Assembly: GCA_949752745.1 (NCBI GenBank)
Contig: OX457031.1
Location: forward strand, 41,575,502 to 41,639,501
Direction: 5' to 3'
DNA length: 64,000 nucleotides
Source of the DNA: Protula sp. h YS-2021
Lineage: Eukaryota; Annelida; Polychaeta; Sabellida; Serpulidae
In this document: one piece after another, positions 11,900 to 24,242 of the stretch
Layout of the letters: each line of letters begins with the position of its first letter
How positions within the stretch are numbered: the stretch's first letter is position 1
Notes under the pieces: model-generated
Told to the model about the DNA's origin: nothing
Database searches by the model: none
Seen by the model: only the letters and a program-made list of their open reading frames with translations
Program-made: the position numbers and the translations under genes

Positions 11900-14800
11900 G
11901 GAAGAAGAAAAAATGATAATGATAACATGAAAAAAGAAAAATTTCTTAAAATGTTTGCTTTGTCTCGTTATTTTCCATGTTATATTAAATTTTGTAATTT
12001 TTTTTTCTCGTTTAGGCTTGCGGTATTCATATAATATGCTGAGAAACGGTTCCCGACACAGTCAAGTCCATCAATTTCCTGACCATTATTTAAAATCACT
12101 ACTCTGGGCTGCACCTGAAATTTTACAACAGGTAAACCAAACCCTACCATGAACTTCAGTTACGAAAATGTTCGTTCAACGTATTATTAGGCACGTTTCT
12201 TTGATGTTACATGCCAGCGGAACGTTGCATTTTATTTCAAGGAACATGTCTGAGCTAGACTGATGAAAAAAGGTTGTACCTCGAGGATCGTCATGTTAAA
12301 AACTGCTTAAATAAATCGTTTTCAGGTCATCGAGTGACGGTCAACAAGCATAATCAATCATTGCGCGTAACATCTGAACCTTTTCAGTCATCACGCGTAT
12401 TTTTGCCTGAGACCGTCAGTCATTTCGTGGAATGCCGAAAATTTTTAGCTGTTGCCGCTGTTTTGTTATTTTGTTATCCCCCAATCAAAGTTCATTAAAA
12501 TCTGGACCTCCACCACTTTATTACCCCTTTAGTAGCGTTACATTGCAATTTATTATAATCCTATGTTATTGTAAGGAATATTAAAGCACGAAACTTTGTC
12601 CTTGATCTGTACATCACACATTTCTATTTTTAAAAAAGCAGTTTGCTCAAATCAGCACTGTATGAATCTGGCAATGAAAATAGTTCTAACATTTATTATT
12701 GTTGACTGAGTTCTTGTTGAGCATTTGGAACCTCGAAGTTCAGACATTACAGCTGAAAATTTTAAATTGAAATGACTGACGGTCACAGGAATTACGCGTA
12801 ATGATGATTGCGCGTGTTGACTATAACATAGATATAACAGAATTACCCGCTATTTGAGCCGTCGCTGGCCGCCGGAACTGTTCCGTACCGTGGCATAAGC
12901 CTCGGGACCCAGCTCTAATCCATGCGCTTGTTTCACAGAATGTATGCGGCTACAACACAAGCAGTGACGTGTACAGTCTGGGTATAACGGCGTGTGAGCT
13001 GGCCAATGGCGCCGTTCCCTTTGCTGATATGGACACGACACAAGTAAGCTTTTAGCATCTTAATATTGTCCATCGCAGTGGGAGGAAATGGAAAATGGTA
13101 GGGGGAGGGGGGAGGCGGGCATACTAAATTCAGGTAACATTTGATTGGGTAATATACCGGAAACAGTTAACGTCGTGGTAATGTGGTCTAATTTTTGTGC
13201 ACATTCCTCTTATATATATATATATATATAATGGCGGATACCAGCTTTGGGCAAGGTGGGGGGGGGGGGGGGGGGGTTCAACTTAGTAAACTCGGAGTTA
13301 AACAGTCAAACTTTTTTCTTCGAAAACACAGAGTTTAACGGTCTATTTTTTTCGGATTTTGGAGGGGGGGGGGGGTAGCAATCACTGAACCCCCCCCCCC
13401 CAAATGCTACTGTCCCATCCCCACATTTTGAAGTCATAAACTGGCTGAGACAATCAGCTAAGTGAGGTCGGGGGAGAATAATTCGAAGACAATTACTTAT
13501 ACTGTTGCACTCAAAGGAACGGGTGCTTGGCAGAAGCAGATTGTCAATTGTTGGTTTTTTGACAGATGTTGCTAGCAAAGTTAAAGGGCGTTTCCGTACC
13601 GAGATTATGGGATAGCTACACGCTACAAGAGGACCAGCCCGATGCTCAAGGTCAGCTGTTCGTGCGCAGTTCTCTTTCGGTCGCATATTTTCTTCGTTTG
13701 TTTGGCCTCCATCCAAATGGTGGTTCCGATTTCAGAAGATCTGATTGTAAAAAAATTACCTATGCTATTTAGTGAAAGTCATTAGTGTCAAACATTTCAA
13801 AGCACTGTGAGCGAGGGGTGTGGGGGTGGGGGGGGGGGCGGGAATGTCTCCGCTTTTATCGATCACAGTTGTGAAAAAAACAGTAATCGGCTGAGAGTGA
13901 GAGGTGAATCAAAAGAGTGGCCTACTTCACTTATCCAAGTCGACTTGTCCCGATGAGTGCGAATCAGGCAGTAGGAATTTCCCCCACCACTCCCATTGTT
14001 CCTTCGCGGCAAAAAAAAAAAAAAACCCTCTCTGTCGTAGTGCAGTATAACATCGTTACAGTGACAGCAGTAATATTAGCGCTGCTTACAGGTGTCAGTT
14101 ATAACGACTTGGCCGATATAGCGACATACTTTCTCGGCCGCAGCCATCTCGCCATAACGATATCATACCGTATTTTTTTTCAAAATCTAATCAAGACATT
14201 TATGTGACTACTTTGTTGTAACTAATAATTCTGTTTGCAGATGAATCTTACAGCGAGAATGAAGCAATGGTGTTCTATTCCAACAGACAATTCTCTCCGC
14301 ATTTCCACGATTTTGTAGAGATTTGCCTTCAAGCCGAACCACATTTAAGGTGAGGAATATACGGCAGTTTCTGTTCAGGCCAGACAAAGCTAAAAAACAA
14401 GCAAATTGAAAATGGACCAATAATCATGTTGCTTCTGGCATTGTGTATTGCGTGAAGTCACGTGATAATTCCATGTCAGCACTAGGTTCAGCCAAATTTT
14501 AGCTTATATTATTCATCATACATGGGTCACATGCACTACCCAGTAGGGACCGTCCGTGGCTCGCGTAGATAAACAAAGATGGTCAGTTTAGATGTATTTA
14601 AATCTACTCGAGTTCCCTCCACCGACCCCACTTAAAGAAACACAAACCTCCTCCAAAGCCATGGGGGTGCCTAGGAAATGTCAGAAAAGCTCCAATACTT
14701 AAATGACAATAACAAAGTGATATAGTCAACAATGGTCAACAGCGGTCAACAAGCTAAGTTTAATTAACTGTAACAAGTATTACGATTTTTTTATGTGTAT

Positions 14801-15306
14801 GCAGACCGCCATGTAGCCAGTTGTTGCAGCACAGCTTCTTCAAGCAAGTGCGCCGGAAAGCTGTAGGCCCGTCCGTGCTTCCGGAGCTCCTGCTGCCTGT
14901 CCAGTCTCTCACAACCATACTGCAGCACCTCGGAGCCGGTGAGTGTACCCCTAAATGACTACATTCCTCACGCCTTTTATCACGCGAAACGGAATGAGTG
15001 TAAACGTGTGTGATTTAAAAAAAAAGGAAAAGTTTTGTGGTTTCTAATGATACTAAATAGAAAGTAAAATTTTATTTTAAACTTGATAGTCACATTTTAT
15101 GTTGAAATTGAAGAGTTTATTGCAGGACTTTGGAAACTCCAAAGGGATGGTACTTTCGCTTTCTGTTGCCTCGTTGTCAAATGAGACATGACATTTGTTG
15201 AGCATTATGGTCATCTCTTTCAGAGTCTGGTGAGGAGGCTGAGGATAGGAGTGGATTGGTTGACCAACTCGAGCACGTGACATTAGATGGAGGGTGGGAC
15301 TTCTAA
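8893..15306 (+). CDS. STRAD: STRAD (STE20-related adaptor) pseudokinase, 11 coding exons
   Basis: Exons by my reading: 8893-8953, 10587-10714, 10925-11033, 11329-11452, 11678-11733, 12016-12131, 12939-13043, 13566-13650, 14241-14349, 14805-14938, 15224-15306. All junctions are AG/GT and all phases agree, giving 1110 nt (369 aa plus stop). STRAD proteins bind LKB1 and MO25 and activate LKB1 allosterically in the cytoplasm. The pseudokinase signature is visible: the HRD triad reads HRS (residues 140-142), followed by VKASHILL, and the DFG position reads SGL (159-161). A VAVK lysine (K45) is kept at the beta-3 position. CELANG and VPF motifs of the C lobe are present. The protein ends in WDF (367-369), matching the WEF tail of vertebrate STRAD that docks MO25. 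It is shorter than human STRAD (about 420-430 aa). The start is the first ATG after a likely acceptor. Exon edges are predictions. Confidence 0.88.
9240..9600. repeat. Repeat rich in AACGTC/GACGTT words, in STRAD intron 1
   Basis: Repeated short words built on AACGT(C/T) and TTGGNTTG occur here and again at about 62615-62910 and 63135-63320. The shared vocabulary suggests one degenerate element family. I could not define ends or a target duplication. Confidence 0.35.
9818..9924. repeat. (AAT)n microsatellite
   Basis: About 35 AAT units with a few interruptions, in STRAD intron 1. Confidence 0.95.
11862..11920. repeat. (GAA/GGA)n microsatellite
   Basis: A purine-rich GAAGAAGAGGAAGAA tract in the intron before the sixth STRAD exon. 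It is also present, with changes, in the duplicate at about 19614-19655. Confidence 0.85.
12340..12821. repeat. Inverted-repeat element in STRAD intron 6
   Basis: GTCAAC-initiated sequence at 12340-12430 is matched in inverted orientation at about 12765-12821. The shared blocks include (A/G)CGCGTAA and GACCGTCAGTCATTT. The right end persists in the downstream duplicate (about 20405-20460), while its left end there is replaced by another repeat starting near 19950. No coding capacity. Confidence 0.5.
13201..13400. repeat. (TA)n and long G/C homopolymer runs in STRAD intron 7
   Basis: A TA run at about 13211-13230 is followed by G runs near 13257-13276 and 13362-13374 and a C run near 13390-13400. 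The homopolymers differ in length from the duplicate copy at about 20880, as expected for slippage. Confidence 0.7.
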
Positions 15307-15617
15307 CCTAGAGTAAGGTCAAACTGTAGTGGTTGACCTCCGCGAAGGTCAAAAGTGATGAAATGTCGAGCAAACAGTACAATCTCATGCGCAGCTGGTG
15401 GAAAGTTCTTACGAATGTGATAATCAAACCTTGTTGACCCTATAGCTTCGTTGTTGTTATATTTCACAGTTAATGTTACGTTTCAGCAGAATAGATTTTA
15501 GTGTGATTTTAGTTCCAATTAAACTGTAGTTGGTAATGAGTTTCTAGCGAATAGTGTTTCAAAAGGACCCAGTTCATGTGGCAGGAACGGGTAGGGGTTG
15601 GCGGTATTTTTTACGGG

Positions 15618-15958
15618 TCGGTGGCCGAGTGGTTAAAGACGCTTGCCAGCCATGCAGTTATGGTTCTGTAACCCGGGTTCGATTCCCGCTTGTGGACATG
15701 AATCATGGCAATTTGCAAAACCCCCCAGGGATGTCGGTGTGCCTATATAGTCCTCTCATACAAAGTTAGGGTTGCATTATTGTCAGGCGTATGTGCCAAT
15801 AGACAGGGATTTCAGAGACACTATATGGGCATGTCGAAATCATAATAATCCTGAGTTATAAAAAATGTAAGTAAAATAAATAAATAAATATACATGTATG
15901 CGCACATTGTAAACCGGTTTGAGCAGGTTATCTGGGAAATCGGTATATAAAAACTCAC

Positions 15959-15993
<35 letters not shown>
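15618..15993 (+). mobile_element. tRNA-derived SINE with (TTA)n tail
   Basis: The head has a Pol III A box (TGGCCGAGTGG, 15622-15632) and a B box (GGTTCGATTCC, 15676-15686), as in a tRNA-related SINE. A body of about 250 bp follows, then an ATT/TTA-repeat tail at 15959-15993. The flanks TTACGGG at 15611-15617 and 15994-16000 are a target duplication. The paralogous sites near 24550, 27860 and 31165 lack the insertion, which confirms the boundaries. Confidence 0.85.
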
Positions 15994-15997
<4 letters not shown>

Positions 15998-18156
15998 GGG
16001 TGTGGGACGACTGGCTACTGGACAAGTGGCCACCAGTCACAGTTGTCACCAGTGAAATTAAATGAACATTTATTAATCCATGGGCGTAAAAACAGACATA
16101 TTTTCTGCCTCTTCTTCTTTAAGACAGCCGTAAGAACACCCGTCATGCAGCACGAAGTCCTAATATAATCCTGACCCGGATCTATTAGCGTGAGCTTGGC
16201 AGAAAAGAGAAGGACTCCGGCTGAGTCCCCAAAATGTCACCCAATAACTGCTGTTTAAACACCAAATCCCGTCCATATATTCTTAATCCCTTACCTCTGG
16301 TGACATGTTTGTTCTAACTAGACGTGCCCTTAGTGCACTGTTCTTTTGTGTTCAATATCTGATTCTTTTAAAACATGCCCCGCCGCGCTCCCCCGCCCCC
16401 TCAGAATTGTAATAGCAAAACATATGTATGTGAAAATGACAAAATATTTTCTGAAAAACATTGTTTGGTTCCCGCTTGTCTGGAATATTCATTTATGCGG
16501 TGTCCGGCTGTCCGGTGGCCAGATGGTATGGACACCTTTTTACACACAGATATGCTTAGGGATTGGTCAGAAAGGTCGGATTTTGCGGTGTAGGAGTATT
16601 AAAGGGGTACTTCTAAGAACTATTGTTCACACTAAATGTATGGCTCTCAATATTACGAGGTTCACAGTACAGAGCAGATCAAATAAATCAGACCGTTTCC
16701 AGAATAAAGGAGCAGTAGAGAGATACAGTACATGCTCTATATATGTACATTTTTTGTTATGCGATCGACCGCGTGTCGGTCGGTCGGTCTGTCGGTCTGT
16801 CATCAAGAGCTTGTTAACACGATAACTTAAAAACTGCTGCAAGGATTTTAATGAAACTTGGTATGTGGCTTCTATGGGAGCAAACACAGATCGGTATTGT
16901 AAATGGGCCAGGTTCGTCCAAGGAAAATGGACCAGCTGGACTTAGAAAATTTCAGCCCTTGACTATTGATGGCCGTGTTTAACTAATGGGGGGCCTGTGG
17001 GGAATATGTGGGCTATGCACACTGCTCTAGTTACTGATGTGGTTACTTGTCAAGTACTGTAGTTAAGATGCTCATACGGTGAATCTCCCTCGAGTTGCTC
17101 TTGTGTGGCGAAATCCTACATATTTACTATTCACAGTAAAGTATTCTTTTTTGTACCAATTTCGACGGATTTTGAATGTGATTATCCCGACACTATCCTT
17201 TCACCAGTCCTCTCATAGCTTATACTATGCATAGTTCCAAAACAGGACGTGCATCTGAGAAGGGACGGGGTTGGGTATATAACTGAGATCCCTACACCGC
17301 TCCCTCTTTTCGCCGAGCCATTACATAACGCCATGCCCTTCAAAGCCTTTTTTTTAACGGGAAACGCATCATCGAGTTTTGGTAAATCTGAAATGGAAGA
17401 AAAATGTAGTGTTTGGTGAGAAAAAAACGTTTGATGAGTTTCAAAATTTCTGAATAAAACATTGAAATTGTGCGAAGTGTGTTTTCAGTTTCGTACCTGC
17501 TACTGCCTGCTGTTTGGTTAACAAGAGGTGACATAGATATGAATGATTATTGCAGTCAGTTAAGGGGGGGGGGGGTGGGTGGTGGCTCTCACTGAGCATT
17601 ATTTTTTTTTAATTCTGGCACAGGTGATTCTTCACACTGAGGTAGCAAAAGCGAAAGTAGATCTCCTGCATACAGCTCCTAACCAGACCTGATATATCGA
17701 CATTATAGAGATAGCGTCTCAACACCTGGAGAGGGCGGGCTGGTGGGGTCGGGAATGCAGTTATATGTATGAATGTGCTGAACGATGTAAACGTGCTTTA
17801 ATGTTCGGTTTAGTTTTTATTTTCCTTTTTTTTTTTTATTTATTTATTTATTGCTTCAAAAGTGACTGATAAGACTTTGTGGCAAGAAAAATGGTAATGA
17901 CAGATTGAAATTGTGAGTGGCCGCTAGAAAAGAACCATGACAAATTGCAAAATGACACATTTTGAAATTTGGTAAAACTTAGCGTTTATGTGATTTTATT
18001 CGCATAATGGAACATCGTGTCCGGTTATATCTCCCAAACTATAGGCCGGATTCTTTTGAAATTTCACACACGGATAAAACACATATCGAAGGTATGCAGG
18101 ATCATATTTTTATTTGAATTCATGAAATAACTCGACTACGTCTCGAGGAGTACGTG

Positions 18157-19066
18157 TATCCCCCGTGGGGGATATGTTTTGTGTAAGGCTGCTGCGTATT
18201 GACTACGCAAAATTTAAAAGTGGAAGGATAGGTAGACGTAGTGTCTAACATTAAACGAATAAATCCATTAACCAGTAGGCGCGTGAGACTGTCGTAGGTA
18301 CGCTAAGTACAGCGCCGATTATGAAAAATCCGCCATTTTGTCAAGTCCCATCCGGAAAATTCTTGATCACTACACTGCGGAAGGTCTCAGGGTACCCGTG
18401 TGCAGAATTTGAAACGAATCCATAGGCGCGTGAGACTGATGTATATACGCCACTCCTGTGCCAATTATCCCCCGTGCAACGGAGGGATATAGTTTTGAAC
18501 TTTTCGGTCTGTCCGTCTGTCTGTCCGTCTGTCACGCTTCAGTCTCCCGCGCCTACAGACCACATTAATGCATGGATTCGGTTCAAATTTTGTACACGGC
18601 TGCTCTGGACCCTTCCGCAGTGCAGTGACCAAGAATTTTCCGGATCGGGCAAAAATTGACAAAATGGCGGACTTTTGAAAATCGGCGCTGGACTTAGCGT
18701 ATATACGGCAGTCTCACGCGCCTACAGGCCACATTAATGCATGGATTCGGTTCAAATTTTGTACACGGCTTCTCTGGATCCTTCCGCAGTGCAGTGACCA
18801 AGAATTTTCCGGATCGGGCAAAAATTGACAAAATGGCGGACTTTTGAAAATCGGCGCTGGACTTAGCGTATATACGGCAGTCTCACGCGCCTACAGGCCA
18901 CATTAATGCATGGATTCGGTTCAAATTTTGTACACGGCTTCTCTGGATCCTTCCGCAGTGCAGTGACCAAGAATTTTCCGGATCGGGCAAAAATTGACAA
19001 AATGGCGGACTTTTGAAAATCGGCGCTGGACTTAGCGTATATACGGCAGTCTCACGCGCCTACCTT
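18157..19066. repeat. Foldback minisatellite element, monomers of about 165 bp in both orientations
   Basis: Forward monomers (GCGCGTGAGACTG ... CCGCCATTTTGTCAA) run from about 18157 to 18465. At 18466 a TATCCCCCGTG terminus begins an inverted set: a TGTCCGTC tract followed by about three reverse-complement monomers to 19066. The last monomer is cut directly into STRAD-derived sequence, so the duplication junction lies inside the element. Related copies are at 26695-27217, 30001-30522 and 51635-52691. Confidence 0.7.
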
Positions 19067-22000
19067 AATATTTGCTTAATGTTCTTGCAAAGATTTACTC
19101 TGCTCACATTTTTCAACTGATCTACCTGAAGCAGCCATTGCATTAATTTTGTACGACGTCATCAAGGCCTTAGACTACTTGCACTCTCAAGGAATCATAC
19201 ACAGGTAGGACCGACCCCAATTGGAGTGTCATTTTCCGAGGTATCGCAGTCAAAGAAATTACTAAGAAAAATCATTCGGGGGTGAACAGCTCCGACTCTT
19301 AAGTTAACATTTAAAAAAAAAGTGAGAAAAAAATTACTTATTTTAAATTATTTATTTTGTTTAAGAAAATTTCTTTTTACAATTTATTATGCTTGTTGTT
19401 TAAGTGGTTGTGTTTTTTTTCAGATCTGTAAAAGCTAGTCACATTTTGCTATCAAGCGAAGGCCAAGTGCGTTTGTCAGGTAGAATATGGTACATATACA
19501 AGTTCCTGGAGCGGGGTGGGATGGTCAAGCGCTGTAAATAAATATACAAGGTGTTGGGGGTAGGGGGAGGGTTAAATTTTCCCTCAAGGATGGGTGGCAA
19601 TTAAATGAAACGTGAAGAAGGAGAAGATGAAGAGGAAGAAGAGGAAGAAGAAGAAATGATAATGATAACATGAAAAAAGAAAAATTTCTTAAAATGTTTG
19701 CTTTGTCTCGTTATTTTCCATGTTATATTAATTTTTTTAATTTTTATTTTCGTTTAGGCTTGCGGTATTCATACAATATGCTGGGAAACGGTTCCCGACA
19801 CAGTCAAGTCCATCAGTTTCCTGACCATTATTTAAAATCACTACTCTGGGCTGCACCTGAAAGGTAAACCAAACCCTACCATGAACTTCAGTTACGAAAA
19901 TGTTCGCTTAACGTATTATTAGGCACGTTTCTTTGATGTTACACGCTGGGGGGGGGGGGGGTGCGGTCATTTGACCATCCAGACAAATGACCATCCGCAA
20001 TTTGACCATCACTTCAATGAAAAACGGACATTTGGCCACATTTTACAAAAAGTACAAAAAGAAATGAAATGCCGAAAATTTCAGCTGTTGCCGCTGTTTT
20101 GTTATTTTGTTATCCTCCAATCAAAGTTCATTAAAATCTTGACCTCCACCACTTTATTACCCCTTTAGTAGCGTTACATTGCAATTTATTATAATCCTAT
20201 GTTATTCTAAGGAATATTTAAGCACGAAACTTTGTCCTTGATCTGCACATCACACATTTCTATTTTTAAAAAAGCAGTTGCTCAAATCAGCACAGTATGA
20301 ATCTGGCAATGAAAATAGTTCTAACATTTATTATTGTTGACTGAGTTCTTGTTGAGCATTTGGAACCTCGAATTTCAGACATTACAGCTAAAAATTTTAA
20401 ATTTAAATGACTGACGGTCACAGGAATTACGCATAATGACTGATTGCGCTTGTTGACTGTAACGTAGACATTACAGAATTAGCCGCTATTTGAGCCGTCG
20501 CTGGCCGCCGGAACTGTTCCGTATCGTGACATAAGCCGCGGGACACAGCTCTAATCCATTCGCTTGGTTCACAGAATGTGTGCGGCTACAACACAAGCAG
20601 TGACGTGTACAGTCTGGGTATAACGGCGTGTGAGCTGGCTAATGGCGCCGTTCCCTTTGCTGATATGGACACGACACAAGTAAACTTTCAGCACCATAAT
20701 ATTGTCCACCGCAGTGGGAGGAAATGGAAAATGGTAGGAGGAGAGGGGGGCGGGCATACTAAATTCAGGTAACAATTGATTGGGTAATATACCGGAAACA
20801 CTTAACGTCATGGTAATGTGGTCTAATTTTTGTGCACCTTTCTCATATATATAAGTGGCGGATACAAGCTTTTGGGCAAGGTGGGGGAGGGGGGGGGGAG
20901 TTCAACTAAGTAAACTCGGAGTTAAACAGTCAAACTTTTTTCTGCGAAAACACAGAGTTTAACAGTCTATTTTTTTCTGATTTCAGAGGGAGGGGGAGGG
21001 TAGCAATCCCTGAAAGAAGAATAAATAAAATACAAATGCTACTGTCCCATCCCCGCGTTTTGAAGTCATAAACTGGCTGAGACAATCAACTAAGTGAGGG
21101 TGGAGGAGAATAATTCGAAGATGGTTCCGATTTCAGAAGATCTTATTGTAAAAAAACAATAACCATGCCCGTCTAGTGAAAGCCATTAGTGTCAAACATT
21201 TCAAAGCACTGTGAGCGAGAGGGGAGGGGGGTGGGGGAAACCGGGAAGTTTCACAGTGCACTGTCTCCGCTTTTATCGATCACAGTTGTGAAAAAAACGG
21301 TAATCGGCTGAGAGTGAGAGGTGAATCAAAAGAGTGGCCTTGTCGACTTGTCCCGATAAGTGCGAATCAGGCAGTAGGAATTGGTCTTTGGACAACTCGG
21401 CCCATTACCAACTCGGCCCACACAAACTCGGCCCATCGCGAAAGACGATTCGGCCCAACTTTTGGACAACTCGGCCCATTCGTGAAAGACGACTCGGCCC
21501 AAATTACCAACTGGGCCCAAAACATTTTTATGGAAAATTTTCTCCAAATTATGAGTTTTTTAGTGTCGTTTATGGAAGAAGTGCTAGGACCTTGTTCATT
21601 GTCGATTATGCATGTCAGGAGAACAAACCACTTCTAATTGTAAATGACAGTATGAGATTATTACACAGAAAAACAAACTTTTTACAGGGGTATGGGCAAG
21701 TCGGCCCAAAATGAGTCGGCACGAAACATTGTCGGTAGTGTTTGGTCAAGTCAGCGCCACTTTCTATGGGCAAGTTGGTTCCACCTTGCAAAGTCGGCAC
21801 CAAACATTAAATACTTTTACACACCATTTTAATTGTGAAAAAAAAATTTCGTAAGGTTTTACAGCACCAATTTTGAAATCTCGGAACCAAGAATAACGGG
21901 TTTTAATGTAGTGCAATGCAACTCTTGCTCATGACAATAACAGAATTATTTAGACGCATTTTATAAAGAAATATAATTTACTTATGTTCAAAACAATAAC

Positions 22001-24242
22001 AGATTTCTTTTGAAACGTTTATGTGCTCTGTGATTGTTAGATCACAGGTTTGATTGCACATCAAGGGAGCACGAGTGCTACCTTTGATTGAAATGAACAG
22101 CAATTATTGTGGTGAACAATTAATTGAATTTACAATGTAACACTTGTGAGTAAAATCAATTGCAAATCGCTCATTAAATTCGGTTATTTTGGTTGAAAGT
22201 GATGGGAATTAATTGTAATATGTACCAGTGCAGATGACCACGTGAACATTATTTTAATTGCAATTATTGTTATTTTAAGAACTAAGTTTAGAGAATGTTG
22301 GAGTGCCATTTTTGGTGTGTAAAATGACCCATTATCACCATAACACATGACGTGCATGGCGAGTGATATCTGTATCCACATCATAAACCGTAAAATGGTG
22401 TGTTAAATGGGTATTGTAATATCTGATGTTTGTGACATTCAGACTCCTTTCAGTCATCTCTGTCATTGTGAAAAACAATGCTGATCATAAGAAATGCAAT
22501 CGAAAGTAGCAGAAATTGCAGTTGGGCGTAATAACACCGGAGTATTCATTAGTTGCAGTCATCCCTGTCATCGTGAAAAACATACACATCATAAGAAACA
22601 TCTCCCGCCTTTAATAATCTCATTAACAAATGTCTTCTGACTTTCATTGTTTGATTGATTCGTATTAAAAATCATAACTGTGTCATAAAAGGACTGCTAG
22701 TTCTGATCAAACTCAGTAATAAAAACCCAAACAGTAAATAGTAAAGTGGCGAAAAAATGGGCCGAGTCGTCTTTCACAAATGGGCCGAGTCGGTAAAAGT
22801 GGGCCGAGTCGTCCAAAAAAGTTTGGGCCGGGCTGTCCAAAAAGGGCCGAGTTGGTAGTGGGCCGAGTTGGTAATGGGCCAAGTTGTCCAAACCCCTAGG
22901 AATTTCCCTCACCACTCCCATTGTTCCTTCGCGGGGAAAAACCTCTCCAAACCCCTCTCTGCCGCAGTGCAGTATAACATCGTTACAGTGACAGCGGTAA
23001 TATCGGCGTTGCTTACGGCTGTCAGTTATAATGACACAGCCGATATAACGACATACTTTCTCGACCGCAGCCATCTCGCCATAACGATGTCATACTGTAG
23101 GTTTTTTTGGTTTTTTTTCAAAACCTAATCAAGACATTTATGTGACTACTTTGTTGTAACTAATAATTCTGTTTGCAGATGAATCTTATAGCGACAATGA
23201 AGCAATGGTGTTCTATTCCAACAGACAATTCTCTCCGCATTTCCACGATTTTGTAGAGATTTGCCTTCAAGCCGAATCACATTTAAGGTGAGGAATATAC
23301 GGCAGTTTCTGTTCAGGCCAGACAAAGCTAAAAAGCAAGCAAATGGAAAATGGACCAATAATCATGTTGCTTGTGGCATTGTGTATTGCGTGAAGTCACG
23401 TGATAATTCCATGTCAGCGCTAGGCTCAGCCAAATTTTAGCTTATGTTATTCATCACGCATGGGTCACATGCACTACCCAGTAGGGACCGTCCGTGGCTC
23501 GCGTAGATAAACAAAGATGGTCAGTTTAGATGTATTTAAATCTACTCGAGTTCCCTCCACCGACCCCACTTAAAGACACACAAATCTCCTCCGAGGCCAT
23601 GGGGGTGTCTAGAAAATGTTAGAAAAGCCCCAATACATAAATGACAATAACAAAGTGATATAGTCAACAATGGTCAACAGCGGTCAACAAGCTAAGTTTA
23701 ATTAACTGTAACAAGTATTACGATTTTTTTATGTGTGTGCAGACCGCCATGTAGCCAGTTGTTGCAGCACAGCTTCTTCAAGCAAGTGCGCCGGAAAGCT
23801 GTAGGCCCGTCCGTGCTTCCGGAGCTCCTGCTGCCTGTCCAGTCTCTCACAACCATACTGCAGCACCTCGGAGCCGGTGAGTGTACCGCTAAATGACTAC
23901 ATTCCTCACGCCTTTTATCACGCGAAACGGAATGAGTGTAAACGTGTGTGATTTAAAAAAAAGAACAGTTTTGTGGTTTCTAATGATACTAAATAGAAAG
24001 TAAAATTTTATTTTTAACTTGATAGTCACATTTTATGTTGAAATTGAAGAGTTTATTGCAGGACTTTGGAAACTCCAAAGGGATGGTACTTTCGCTTTCT
24101 GTTGCCTCGTTGTCAAATGAGACATGACATTTGTTGAGCATTATGGTCATCTCTTTCAGAGTCTGGTGAGGAGGCTGAGGATAGGAGTGGATTGGTTGAC
24201 CAACTCGAGCACGTGACATTAGATGGAGGGTGGGACTTCTAA
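19067..24242 (+). pseudogene. Partial tandem duplicate of STRAD exons 4-7 and 9-11, decayed
   Basis: Exon-like segments match the intact gene: 19081-19204 (exon 4), 19424-19479 (5), 19758-19863 (6), 20575-20679 (7), 23179-23287 (9), 23743-23876 (10) and 24160-24242 (11, ending in WDF and a stop). Lesions are direct: the acceptor of exon 4 is TAAT instead of TAAG; exon 6 lacks 10 bp just before its donor, putting it out of phase with exon 7; and exon 8 is gone through a deletion of about 230 bp, with the join at 21120/21121. Intron 8 also carries a 1.5-kb transposon (21383-22896). Exons 1-3 are not present. A functional product is very unlikely, but the last exons could still be used as alternative 3' ends of the upstream gene. 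Confidence 0.85.
21383..22896. mobile_element. Non-autonomous DNA transposon, TIRs built from ACTCGGCCCA words
   Basis: The left end (21383 to about 21515) carries repeated ACTCGGCCCA-like words. The right end (about 22745-22896) carries the same words inverted, and both ends contain GTGAAAGACGACTCGG. TAGGAATT at 21375-21382 and 22897-22904 is an exact 8-bp target duplication. The uninterrupted TAGGAATT in the intact gene (about 13973-13980) is the empty site. The interior has no transposase. An 8-bp duplication fits hAT-like or P-like families, but I cannot assign one. Confidence 0.85.

Larger units (their letters stand above)
15307..19066. other. STRAD 3' flank, parent of the 3.3-kb amplified unit
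   Basis: No gene. This stretch holds the SINE at 15618-15993, a sequence related to the 61163 element at about 16740-17030, and minisatellite monomers at 18157-19066. It is the diverged counterpart of the flanks that recur after 24242, 27551 and 30856. Short open frames such as 16346-16825 recur in each copy with the same stops and no splice context, so I do not read them as genes. Confidence 0.6.

Noticed and set aside
15618..15700. Functional tRNA gene
   Set aside because: The A and B boxes are part of a SINE with body, tail and target duplication. The cloverleaf is not well preserved.
16346..16825. Open frame of 159 codons in the STRAD 3' flank (and its copies near 25.1, 28.4 and 31.7 kb)
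   Set aside because: It overlaps a transposon-like repeat with an internal TGTC/CGTC tract. Its copies differ by frame-changing indels in homopolymers and show no coding signature.
20575..20679. Second functional STRAD gene
   Set aside because: Exon 7 of the duplicate is intact, but the upstream exon 6 is out of phase with it, exon 8 is deleted and exons 1-3 are absent.
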